DNA from: Lysinibacillus fusiformis
GTDB taxonomy: Bacteria; Bacillota; Bacilli; Bacillales_A; Planococcaceae
DNA: 64,000 nt
Direction: 5' to 3'
Assembly: GCA_030027265.1 (NCBI GenBank)
Contig: JASENG010000011.1
Coordinates: forward strand, 1-64,000
Below are positions 27,401-35,141 of this stretch, one piece after another. Within the stretch, counting starts at the first letter, position 1; each line of letters starts with the position of its first letter. A program made the translations under genes and the position numbers. A model generated the notes under the pieces. That model made no database searches. It saw only the letters and a program-made list of their open reading frames with translations, and was not told the DNA's origin.

Positions 27401-29508
27401 ATAGTGGAGCTGAACTTCAGCTAAGACCTTCAGATGCTGCTTTACTTGAAACAAATAAAACCTATGAATCTATCACTGCTGTAGTAGGCGCTTATAATAA
27501 CAATTATCAATTAATACCACGTAATGCAGCCGATATCATTTTTGATTCTAGTATTGTACAAACTGTCTCTGCTTCTCCATCATCAGGGCTTGTAAAAGTT
27601 GATGATAAAATTACCCTTTCTACAGCTACAGAAGGAGCAACAATCTACTATACTGTAGATGGCAGTGAGCCTACTAAAGATAGTTTAGTATACAGTGAAC
27701 CAATCACAATTACTGAAGATACAACTATTAAGGCGATTGCAGTCAAGGAAGATTTAACGGATAGTGAAGTAAGCACATTTGAATATATCATTCAAAAAGA
27801 AGAAATTAATATCCATGATATACAAGGTGAAGGACATTATTCAAAATATGCAGATAATAATGTAACTGGTGTTGATGGAATTGTTACACACATCGTAGAC
27901 AAAAATAACTTCTATATGCAAGATTTAAATCCAGACAATAATAGTAAAACTTCTGAAGGAATCCTGGTTTATAAGAAGGACCATGGTCTCAAATCAGGCG
28001 ATGTTGTGACGGTTGACGGGGTTGTAAAAGAATGGTTTATCGAAGGATATGCCGAAATGAAAACAACTGATTTACCTGTAACGGAAATTAATGCAACGAA
28101 TATGGAAAGATTAGAAGAAAATCATCCGCTTCCTGAACCAGTGATTTTAGGTGAGAATGGGAACCTGCCAACTGAAATCATCGATAATGATGGTTTAAGT
28201 GTCTTCGATCCAGAGGAAGATGGCATTGATTTCTATGAGAGTCTTGAAGGGATGCTTGTTGCTGTAAAAGATCCAAAAGTAGTTGCTCTTCAAAAATATG
28301 GAGAGTTAACAGTAATCCCGGGTACGTATGAAACTAATACGGATGCAGGCGGTTTACGAATTACATCTACAGATTATAACCCTGAAAGAATTACGATTAA
28401 TATCGATGATGAAAAATATGAAGCAAAGATGGGTGACTATTTCACAGGTACAATAGGTGGAGTTGTAAGCTATGGCTATGGCTACTATCAAGTGCTTAGC
28501 GATAAATCAAAATTGCCTGCTTTACAAGATGGTGGAAATAAACGCGAAACGACTTCGATTGTTGCAGCAGATGATAAATTAACAGTTGCTTCCTATAATG
28601 TAGAAAACTTCGCATCTACAGCTAATGCGGAAAAAGTGAGAAAACTAGCTGAAGCAGTTGTGACGAACATGAAAACACCAGATATTATCGGTTTAACGGA
28701 AGTGCAAGATAATGATGGAGAAACGGATAGCGGAACAGTTGATGCGAGCCAAAGTGCACAAGTATTAATTGATAAAATTGTGGAGCTTGGCGGTCCAGAA
28801 TATGTCTACACAGATGTTGCACCAGTGAATAACCAAGATGGCGGAGCACCTGGAGGGAACATCCGAGTAGGATTCCTATACAACCCAGATCGAGTAACAT
28901 TGGCTGAAGGAACAAAAGGAACTTCAACAGAAGCGGTTGGTGTTGAAAATGGTCACTTAACAATAAATCCTGGACGTATTGACCCTACAAATACAGCATT
29001 TGAAGATAGCCGTAAACCACTGGCTGCGGAGTTTATGTTTAAAGATGAAAAAGTCATCGTGATTGCAAACCACTTCAACTCTAAAGGTGGAGACCAACCA
29101 CTATACGGACAAAACCAACCTGCAATTTTAGGCAGTGAAGTGCAACGTATGAAAATTGCTGGTATTGTAAATGGTTTTGTGAAGGAGATTTTAACAGAAG
29201 ATCCAAATGCAAATGTAGTGTTAACGGGTGACTTCAATGATTTCGAATTCTCAAATCCATTGAAAACATTAAAAGGTAGTGAATTAACAAATATGATCGA
29301 GCTAGTTCCAGAACAAGAACGCTACTCATATTCTTACCAAGGTAATGCTCAAGTACTTGACCATATCCTAGTATCGAACAACCTTCAAGCTGCAACAACA
29401 GTTGACATTGTTCACATTAACTCGGGCTTCATGGAAGTACAAGGCCGTGCAAGTGACCATGATCCTGTGATGATCCAAATTGATTTTGCGAAGAAAGCAA
29501 CTGAATAA
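24493..29508 (+). CDS. SLH-anchored multidomain extracellular nuclease-like protein
   Basis: A 1671-residue secreted protein. Signal peptide about 1-33; three SLH domains (about 36-80, 97-145, 158-205) that bind pyruvylated cell-wall polymer; a Val/Asn-rich region (about 215-480); a Gly/Ser linker (about 500-516); a lamin-tail domain (about 591-755); two chitobiase-C-terminal-like domains with YYTTDGSEPT and YYTVDGSEPT (about 770-840, 1026-1100), each followed by an OB-like region; and an endonuclease/exonuclease/phosphatase domain (about 1363-1667). Catalytic elements ASYNVENFA, LTEVQDN, ANHFNSKGG, LTGDFNDFE and SDHDPV are intact. It probably degrades extracellular DNA at the cell surface, for nutrients or biofilm remodelling. 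Confidence 0.9.
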   Translation: MSKNRKSKNKFYIATLAGTVAASSVVAPSFTEAAGKSFPDVKADDYFSDAVSNLVDRGLVKGFPDGTFKPYSSLTRGQAAVILAGALELDTKNVKNPNFKDISTTHPYYGAIAALANAGYIKGFEDGSYGAGKSITRNHMAIILAKAFELKASTGATTPFTDIYPDYKGYITALYENGITTGNTKTTFGGLSNVTRGQFAEFLLRAEKAKGRSVTFTVDSLSSSDIQTSKGKLTFDASLKSIFSTKNAAALKNAEMTATVKDGKIIEIKEITINAEGKESAPAVFDGGNEIITGDVIVNADYVALNNLKVKGDITLTGKVAKGFSSDGLVTEGEIIVNEAESNPVASLITLFAAVNEGPKVDLKNSSDKGIQVERNNITLNSDKKLPEVKVSATVSSIEVNADVEKIRVNVSGKLELNGSGTIGQVDVQKAIELALKITGQVKELNIETKNTLIELGVNLLIEKMVVPLSSKIDEIISNYHSVKDKIKNIQDEKGSTVTPVTPPSSGGSSGGSDSQVKRALINTANEKLAAIPEAATITEENKATVKEAVDAAQLAISAAKNAGAVDTDFVGLDKIQKALEKIQKIESPKDLIISEYVEGSSTNKAIEIYNGTGKTIDLSQYSLDLYANSGDTGSTGGGTTKASASLKLEGSLKNGETFVLYNSTDAAIIEKGNFKNSSVINFNGNDQIVLKKGDNIVDSIGQVGSAEQFAKDVTLVRKSTVYSGDTNPDDDFDPSLEWDAYPKDDFSYLGKHTIGTGSTPVENSVGEVNASITPGSVKEGTKITLSTDTEGATIYYTTDGSEPTTSSEVFSEPITITSDMTIKAIAVKDELENSEVATFQYSLLQEKSIAEVRNLPKGSNVMTSGVVTAVIGLTTFIQDDNAGIVLYGSNLNVEPGDRVKATGELTEYSSLLEINVKPEDVTVLEKVGIPAAKQIQASELAEEYEGTLVTVKNVTINSYSGGNYIATDDSGAELQLRPSDAALLETNKTYESITAVVGAYNNNYQLIPRNAADIIFDSSIVQTVSASPSSGLVKVDDKITLSTATEGATIYYTVDGSEPTKDSLVYSEPITITEDTTIKAIAVKEDLTDSEVSTFEYIIQKEEINIHDIQGEGHYSKYADNNVTGVDGIVTHIVDKNNFYMQDLNPDNNSKTSEGILVYKKDHGLKSGDVVTVDGVVKEWFIEGYAEMKTTDLPVTEINATNMERLEENHPLPEPVILGENGNLPTEIIDNDGLSVFDPEEDGIDFYESLEGMLVAVKDPKVVALQKYGELTVIPGTYETNTDAGGLRITSTDYNPERITINIDDEKYEAKMGDYFTGTIGGVVSYGYGYYQVLSDKSKLPALQDGGNKRETTSIVAADDKLTVASYNVENFASTANAEKVRKLAEAVVTNMKTPDIIGLTEVQDNDGETDSGTVDASQSAQVLIDKIVELGGPEYVYTDVAPVNNQDGGAPGGNIRVGFLYNPDRVTLAEGTKGTSTEAVGVENGHLTINPGRIDPTNTAFEDSRKPLAAEFMFKDEKVIVIANHFNSKGGDQPLYGQNQPAILGSEVQRMKIAGIVNGFVKEILTEDPNANVVLTGDFNDFEFSNPLKTLKGSELTNMIELVPEQERYSYSYQGNAQVLDHILVSNNLQAATTVDIVHINSGFMEVQGRASDHDPVMIQIDFAKKATE

Positions 29509-29518
29509 TCGAAACAAA

Positions 29519-29552
29519 AAGAAGAATTCCGCTGTGGAATTCTTCTTTTTTT
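29519..29552 (+). terminator. Terminator of the SLH nuclease-like gene
   Basis: AGAAGAATTCC pairs with GGAATTCTTCT around a 5-nt loop, then seven T residues. Confidence 0.9.
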
Positions 29553-29772
29553 CGACTATGAGCAGTATTTGTTCTATTAACAATATCGGCGATAGCTGAA
29601 TTAGCAAGCGAAAAGCTGTCCATCAATTAACTAAACCAAATTTCCAAAACTTTCTCTGTTAAAATATATTACTAGTTGGTAATATTTTATACTATCTTTA
29701 ATTATTATTTCACAGTATATTAGATTCAGAGATTGATGAACGACAAAATTCGGCAAAGATAGAGAGAGTCAA

Positions 29773-29882
29773 ATCGTTCTCATTTCTAAAAAGGCAAAGT
29801 TGTTGAAAGACAATGGCGCAAAGCCGACAGACCTAAGGTAAATTACTATGGTGGCTGGGTTGCTGAAAGAATGGAGAATGAT
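29773..29882 (+). ncRNA. Cyclic-di-GMP-I (GEMM-I) riboswitch 1
   Basis: Core elements of the class I c-di-GMP aptamer appear in order: AAAGGCAAA, a hairpin closed by GTTGTTGAAAGACAAT with GAAA loop, GGCGCAAAGCC, ACCTAAGGTAA, then GGTGGCTGGGTTGC. Flanking ATCGTTCTC pairs with GAGAATGAT to make P1. It lies about 170 nt upstream of the WxL-type gene. It should bind cyclic di-GMP and control that gene through the hairpin just downstream. Confidence 0.88.
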
Positions 29883-29913
29883 ACTCTGGTCTTACATATG
29901 AGTAAATTCAAAA

Positions 29914-29959
29914 TTCTTCCGACTCAAATCAAAATTTGGTTTTGGAGGGATTTTTTTTT
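29914..29959 (+). terminator. Expression-platform hairpin of riboswitch 1
   Basis: TTCC (29917-29920) can pair with GGGA (29947-29950), with further imperfect inner pairing (CTCAAA/TTTTGGAG), and nine T residues (29951-29959) follow. This looks like an intrinsic terminator between aptamer and gene. The GGAGGG in its 3' arm could alternatively be a ribosome binding site for a TTG at 29958, as GGAGGG is in riboswitch 2. Whether c-di-GMP switches the gene on or off cannot be told from sequence. Confidence 0.6.
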
Positions 29960-30050
29960 GAAGAAAGACAAGCACATATCCAACGTATCGAACGTTTCAA
30001 TAGATTTATCAAGCAAACTATCAAACAACCAATCGAAGGGTGGAACTAAA

Positions 30051-30635
30051 ATGACAAAATCAGTATTCAAAAAAGTATTCGCTACAGCTATTGCCTTTGG
30101 AATTGCAGCAACAGCATTCACAACTCAATCATCTGCGGCTGGTGAATCATCAACAACAATCAATGGTGGAACTTTGGATGGCGGTACTTTCGGATTCAAT
30201 CCATTATCTGCAACTTTAGATGGTACTCAAAAGACAACTTCGGCTGACTGGTCAATCAGTAATATCGTAGACGCAAGAGGGACAGGTGCTGGCTGGAATT
30301 TAAAATTAAAGCTGACACCATTTAAAGAAGTAGACGGAGCTGGTGTATACGTTGATGGCGGACAAGCTCTTGCATCAGGCTCATTATTTGTGTCAACAGC
30401 ACCAACAGTTGAATTAGCTGATCTAACTTCATCAGAATTAGATACAATTTCTACTGTAACTACAGGTGTTGATTTAGATACAAACAGTGAAATTAGTATT
30501 GTAAAAGCATCAGTTGAAGGTGGTATGGGTTCTTATGCGATTACTGACCTTGGTGTGACATTAACAATTCCTGCCAATACGTACGCAAAAACTTATAAAG
30601 CAGATGCAACTGTTTCTTTAAACACTGCTCCTTAA
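30051..30635 (+). CDS. WxL-domain-like secreted surface protein
   Basis: A 194-residue secreted protein. I chose the ATG at 30051 because AAGGGTGGA lies 6 nt upstream and gives a standard signal peptide (MTKSVFKKVFATAIAFGIAA, cleavage near SSA-AGES); the frame is open back to 29871, but that overlaps the riboswitch. The mature part carries WSISNIVDARGTGAGWNLKL, typical of WxL domains that bind peptidoglycan non-covalently; the usual C-terminal second motif is weak (YKADATVSLNTAP). It is followed by a DUF916/DUF3324 gene, the standard WxL partner. It lies under c-di-GMP riboswitch 1. Confidence 0.78.
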   Translation: MTKSVFKKVFATAIAFGIAATAFTTQSSAAGESSTTINGGTLDGGTFGFNPLSATLDGTQKTTSADWSISNIVDARGTGAGWNLKLKLTPFKEVDGAGVYVDGGQALASGSLFVSTAPTVELADLTSSELDTISTVTTGVDLDTNSEISIVKASVEGGMGSYAITDLGVTLTIPANTYAKTYKADATVSLNTAP

Positions 30636-30654
30636 TAGACGGTTAATTTCTTTC

Positions 30655-30684
30655 AAGTCCTCCAATACTAAGGAGGACTTTTTT
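30655..30684 (+). terminator. Terminator between WxL-like gene and DUF916 gene
   Basis: AAGTCCTCC pairs with GGAGGACTT followed by TTTT. It lies only 15 nt before the next start codon, so it probably attenuates rather than separates the two genes and would keep the WxL protein more abundant. Confidence 0.75.
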
Positions 30685-30699
30685 ATTAGGAGTGGTTCT

Positions 30700-31722
30700 A
30701 TGCGAGTCCAAATATTTCTTTGGATGATGTTCACCTTTGTACTTTTATTTTTCCCAACATCCATTATTAATGCAGATGATAATGATTTCGAATTCCGAGT
30801 AGAGCCCATATTTCCTGAGTCCCAAATAGGAAATAAAGGATATTACCACTTCAAAGCACAACCAAATAACACGGTAACACTACAAGCAAGAGTTATAAAC
30901 GAAAGTAACAGAGAGTTAACTGTTACAATCAGCAGTTTTAATGCATATAGCGGGGAACAAGGCATTATCTATCAGGAAGATCAGGTTTTAGAAGGAACAT
31001 CTATCACGAACGAGCAGTATCAATTTAAAGACGTAACCACAACTCCATCAGAAATAACTGTTGGTCCATCCCAAACTGAAGTGGTCGAATTTACTGTGCA
31101 TGTACCTGAGATTATTGGAACATTACTGGGCAGTATGGAATTTAAGGTGTTCGAAAAGACAGAAGAATTGTCAGAAGGTAAAGAGAATTCCCAACTGCTA
31201 ATTGACCAGTATCGTGCCGTTAATCTTGGCGTACAGGTGGATGTGACAGATTATAATGAAACACTGTCATTAATTTTGGAAAGTCCAAATTTTTCATCTA
31301 ACCAGATAGCCATCATGGTTCCAATCCAAAACAATCACCCAGTTATTATTCCTGAAATTTCAGGGACCTATGAAATTACTAAGGAAGAGGATGCTGATTT
31401 CTCTGTAACAGGCAATATCCCATTATTTAAAATGGCTCCTATGACATCCTTTTATTACCCGATTCGATGGAGAGAGGGAATATTAGGGCCAGGTACTTAC
31501 AAAATCGCAACTGTCATTGATGTTAATGGGATTTCCCAAAACTACGAAGAAACGATTACGATTGCAAATGATGAAGTACAGGAAACCCAAGAAAAGATGG
31601 AGGCACGAGGACAAATCGAGGTTGAGACGGATGCATTCCCATGGACGACTGTTATTATTATCGCACTTCTTGTCGTGGTTATTCTCTTATTGCTTTTGGT
31701 GATTTTTAAAAAGAAAAAATAG
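30700..31722 (+). CDS. DUF916/DUF3324 cell-surface protein, WxL partner
   Basis: A 340-residue protein with a signal peptide (about 1-24), a DUF916-type domain (about 30-150), a DUF3324-type domain (about 165-300) and a C-terminal membrane segment (about 312-334) followed by KKKK. Proteins of this layout are encoded next to WxL proteins in Gram-positive bacteria and form surface complexes with them, anchored in the membrane. TTAGGAGTGG precedes the ATG. Transcription probably continues from the riboswitch-controlled promoter upstream. Confidence 0.85.
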   Translation: MRVQIFLWMMFTFVLLFFPTSIINADDNDFEFRVEPIFPESQIGNKGYYHFKAQPNNTVTLQARVINESNRELTVTISSFNAYSGEQGIIYQEDQVLEGTSITNEQYQFKDVTTTPSEITVGPSQTEVVEFTVHVPEIIGTLLGSMEFKVFEKTEELSEGKENSQLLIDQYRAVNLGVQVDVTDYNETLSLILESPNFSSNQIAIMVPIQNNHPVIIPEISGTYEITKEEDADFSVTGNIPLFKMAPMTSFYYPIRWREGILGPGTYKIATVIDVNGISQNYEETITIANDEVQETQEKMEARGQIEVETDAFPWTTVIIIALLVVVILLLLLVIFKKKK

Positions 31723-31873
31723 TAAAGCAAGCCTCATCAAACAGGAGATGGGGCTTGTTTTGGCTATCATTTAAGAATCCTCGAACACATTTCGATTCCA
31801 TGATAAAATAAAAATAACGATCTGAACGAAAATTCAAGGCACACCGACTTTAAAGAAAGGAGCAGCCTGACAT

Positions 31874-34800
31874 ATGGATATCAAGCTTAATTTAAAAACA
31901 ATCAAAGATATGTGTGGGACCGTCTCCTTTAAAAGAGGAGACTCTTTTTATCGTGCGGGAAAAGTGTCGATAAACAACCATAACGAGACTATTTGCAAGG
32001 CCATTGTAAAAGGGATGGAAGACTTCAGTGTCACAATTGAAAGATCCACTGGTGGAGATTTTTATTCGACTTGCAGCTGTCCGACATTGCCGAATTTCAA
32101 ACATAGCTGTCAGCATATTGCAGCGGTCTTAATCGCCTTGTATGAAATGAAAAAACATGGGATATCCAATCATGAATTACCTAATGATCAGTCACATGAT
32201 GGGGAGTTAACGAGGGACTTTTTAACACTTTTTGCTGAACGGTCCAATCGTAAAAGTGGTCATCAGCTTCATTTTGAAAAAAGGGAAGTAGTAGATGCCA
32301 GGTTTAATTTGAAGCCAATCCTAATTCAAAAAGAGGAGTATCTATTGGGGATTGAAGTCCAGATTGCATCTGTAAAGGTACCGTCTATTCGCAAGTTTTT
32401 ACAGGATGTAAGAGATGGAAAATCAAGTTATATTTCGTCATCATTAGTTTATGATCCAACGAAAAATTGTTTTTCAGCGGATATGGATACCCTGATCCAT
32501 CAGCTTATCCATGTTGCACAAGATGAGAGGGCTTACTTTGAGGCAAAATCAAAGGCGATGGATTATTCGTTAGATAGTGAATTTTTGCTTATCCCGCCTT
32601 CTGCTTGGGTAAGCCTGAAACCGTTGCTTTTAAAAGCGCCATTTGTGACATTGGAGCAGCAGGACTATTCCTATGCGAGCCTGCAATTTCAAGATGGTCC
32701 GCCTCCTATCCAGTTTTATTTGCTGGAAGATCATCTTCACTATCAGCTTCAGATGAAGGGATTTCAACAATTAATCATTTTAGATGCCTATAATGTGGTG
32801 ATAAGTGATGGGGCAATATTCCAATTAGAAGGCCAGGATTGTGAGCGATTGGTTCAACTGAAACAAATGCTTGTCGCTCCGTCGACAAATGCGATTCCAA
32901 TAAAGGAGGAGCAAATCGAATTTTTCATGAAAAAAGTGGTGCCGGGATTGAAGAAAATCGGCAATGTCCAGCTTTCCAGAGGGGTAACAAAGCGATTCAT
33001 GAAAACACCCCTTGTCGTTAAAGTTTATTTGGATCGTTTAAAAAATCGCCTGCTTGCCGGTTTGGAATTCCATTATGAAAATGTGGTGATCCAACCTTTG
33101 GAAAGTCGTGAAACACCTATTGGCCCAATGATTATCAGAGATCACGAAAAAGAAGATGAAATTTTGGAGCTAATGGAAAGCAGTGGATTTACAATTACAG
33201 AAGGCGGCTATTATATGCAAAATGAAGAATTGGAATATGAGTTTCTTTATCATACCGTTCCAATGCTTCAGAGCCTAGCGCAAGTATTTGCAACTACGGC
33301 TGTCAGAACTCGAATTGTTAGGGAAAATGCTTTTCCAAAAATAAGAGTAAAGGTTCCTAAAGAAAGAACGGATTGGCTGGAGTTCAAGTTTGAAATGGAC
33401 GGAATAGGCGACAAGCAAATCAAGGAATTATTACAATCCCTTGAAATAAAACAAAAATACTATCGTTTGCCGAATGGTTCATTGCTCTCTCTTGAAACGA
33501 AGGAAATGGAAGAGATTAAGCGATTTTTAAATAGCGTACCTGCTCAAGAAGACGATTTCGAAGCAAGTTTAAATATGCCCATTCTCGATGGAATAAAATT
33601 CTTGGATTTAATAGAAGAAAGTGGCGTCTTTTCACCAGAAGAATCCTTCCGTCAGTTTGTAGATCAATTAATGCAGCCAGCCAGCTTGGAGTACGATGTT
33701 CCAGAAAGCTTAGATTCCATTTTAAGAGACTATCAAAAACAAGGCTTTAAATGGATGAAGGCACTAGCCAATTACGGATTCGGCGGTGTATTGGCGGATG
33801 ATATGGGACTTGGGAAAACACTTCAAAGCATTACATTTATCGTTTCGGTACTCTCTGATTTACGTGAACAGAAGCAACACGTGCTAATTGTTTGTCCGTC
33901 TTCATTAACCTATAACTGGCTGCATGAAATCATTAAATTTGCGCCACAGCTTCAAGCGATTGTCATTGATGGGAAACAGCAAGAACGTGAAAGGCTATTG
34001 CAGGAAGTGGATGAGATGGATGTGATTATTACATCATATCCATTACTGCGTCGGGATAGTAAATGGTATGAGCAGCAAACTTTCCATACGGTTTTCTTTG
34101 ACGAGGCTCAAAATTTCAAAAATCCATATACCCAAACAGCTCGTACAGTCAAAAAACTGAAGGCCAAAAATCGTTTTGGACTTACGGGTACACCAATAGA
34201 GAACTCCTTAGAAGAGCTATGGTCTATTTATCATGTAGTCTTCCCTCAGCTTTTCCAAGGGTTAGAGGAATACAGTCATCTACAAAGAAAATCTATTGCC
34301 CGTCGAGTACGGCCGTTTCTACTTCGCAGATTTAAAGACGATGTTCTTCCAGAGTTGCCAGAAAAGCATGAAGCATTGGAAATCTCCGAGCTTTTTCCAG
34401 AACAAAAGAAGCTATATACAGCTTTGTTGGCTAAGCTGCGTCATGATGCCTTAAAGCATCTGGATAAAGATACGTTCCAAAAGAATCGAATTCGGATTTT
34501 GGCAGGCCTTACAAGATTACGCCAAATTTGCTGCCATCCGGTATTATTTGTTGATGGTTATAAAGGGGGTTCAGCAAAGTTTGAACAGCTGCTGCAAATT
34601 CTAGAAGAGTCCAGAATCTCTGGACGAAGAGTGTTGATTTTCTCTCAATTTACCAAAATGCTGGACCTTATAGGGAGAGAACTGACGATGCGCGGCCAAA
34701 CGTATTTCTATTTAGATGGACAAACTCCTTCCGAGGAAAGAGTAGAACTGTGCAATCGATTTAATGATGGGGAACGAAATTTGTTTTTAATTTCCCTGAA

Positions 34801-35083
34801 AGCTGGCGGAACTGGATTGAACTTGACGGGTGCGGATACGGTGATTTTGTATGATCTGTGGTGGAATCCAGCAGTGGAGGCCCAAGCAGCAGATCGTGCT
34901 TATCGAATGGGCCAGAAAAACGATGTCCAAGTCATTAAGCTGGTAGCAAAGGGGACAATCGAAGAAAAGATGAATGTCCTCCAAGCGAAAAAGAGAGACC
35001 TTATTTCGGAAGTTGTCGATTCAGATGCGCGAGTCGCAAAATCTTTGACAGCAGAAGATATTAGAGAGATTTTGATGATATAA
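31874..35083 (+). CDS. SNF2-family helicase with SWIM zinc finger
   Basis: A 1069-residue protein. An N-terminal SWIM zinc-binding motif (CSC at about 68, then C-x-H in SCQH at about 79-82) precedes a SNF2-associated region and a C-terminal Swi2/Snf2 ATPase: Walker A DDMGLGKT (about 644), DEAQ box (about 743), LTGTPIENS, and motifs GGTGLNLT and QAADRAYRMGQ near 970-1015. Bacterial proteins of this type remodel or translocate on DNA; their role is poorly defined. AAAGGAGCAG precedes the ATG. It is monocistronic, with a terminator on its right side. Confidence 0.92.
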   Translation: MDIKLNLKTIKDMCGTVSFKRGDSFYRAGKVSINNHNETICKAIVKGMEDFSVTIERSTGGDFYSTCSCPTLPNFKHSCQHIAAVLIALYEMKKHGISNHELPNDQSHDGELTRDFLTLFAERSNRKSGHQLHFEKREVVDARFNLKPILIQKEEYLLGIEVQIASVKVPSIRKFLQDVRDGKSSYISSSLVYDPTKNCFSADMDTLIHQLIHVAQDERAYFEAKSKAMDYSLDSEFLLIPPSAWVSLKPLLLKAPFVTLEQQDYSYASLQFQDGPPPIQFYLLEDHLHYQLQMKGFQQLIILDAYNVVISDGAIFQLEGQDCERLVQLKQMLVAPSTNAIPIKEEQIEFFMKKVVPGLKKIGNVQLSRGVTKRFMKTPLVVKVYLDRLKNRLLAGLEFHYENVVIQPLESRETPIGPMIIRDHEKEDEILELMESSGFTITEGGYYMQNEELEYEFLYHTVPMLQSLAQVFATTAVRTRIVRENAFPKIRVKVPKERTDWLEFKFEMDGIGDKQIKELLQSLEIKQKYYRLPNGSLLSLETKEMEEIKRFLNSVPAQEDDFEASLNMPILDGIKFLDLIEESGVFSPEESFRQFVDQLMQPASLEYDVPESLDSILRDYQKQGFKWMKALANYGFGGVLADDMGLGKTLQSITFIVSVLSDLREQKQHVLIVCPSSLTYNWLHEIIKFAPQLQAIVIDGKQQERERLLQEVDEMDVIITSYPLLRRDSKWYEQQTFHTVFFDEAQNFKNPYTQTARTVKKLKAKNRFGLTGTPIENSLEELWSIYHVVFPQLFQGLEEYSHLQRKSIARRVRPFLLRRFKDDVLPELPEKHEALEISELFPEQKKLYTALLAKLRHDALKHLDKDTFQKNRIRILAGLTRLRQICCHPVLFVDGYKGGSAKFEQLLQILEESRISGRRVLIFSQFTKMLDLIGRELTMRGQTYFYLDGQTPSEERVELCNRFNDGERNLFLISLKAGGTGLNLTGADTVILYDLWWNPAVEAQAADRAYRMGQKNDVQVIKLVAKGTIEEKMNVLQAKKRDLISEVVDSDARVAKSLTAEDIREILMI

Positions 35084-35135
35084 AAAAGGTTCCCTATTCT
35101 AAAAAATTGAAGAATAGAGGAACCTTTTTATTTTA
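35084..35135. terminator. Bidirectional terminator
   Basis: AAGGTTC and CTATTCT pair with AGAATAG and GGAACCTT, with A-runs before and T-runs after, serving the helicase gene and the convergent cyclase gene. Confidence 0.88.
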
Positions 35136-35141
35136 TTTTAT

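Noticed and set aside
29871..30050. Upstream extension of the WxL-like protein (from 29871, or from the TTG at 29958)
   Set aside because: The first overlaps the riboswitch P1 stem; the second lies in a T-run after a hairpin and would add 31 hydrophilic residues before the signal peptide. I keep the TTG only as an alternative.
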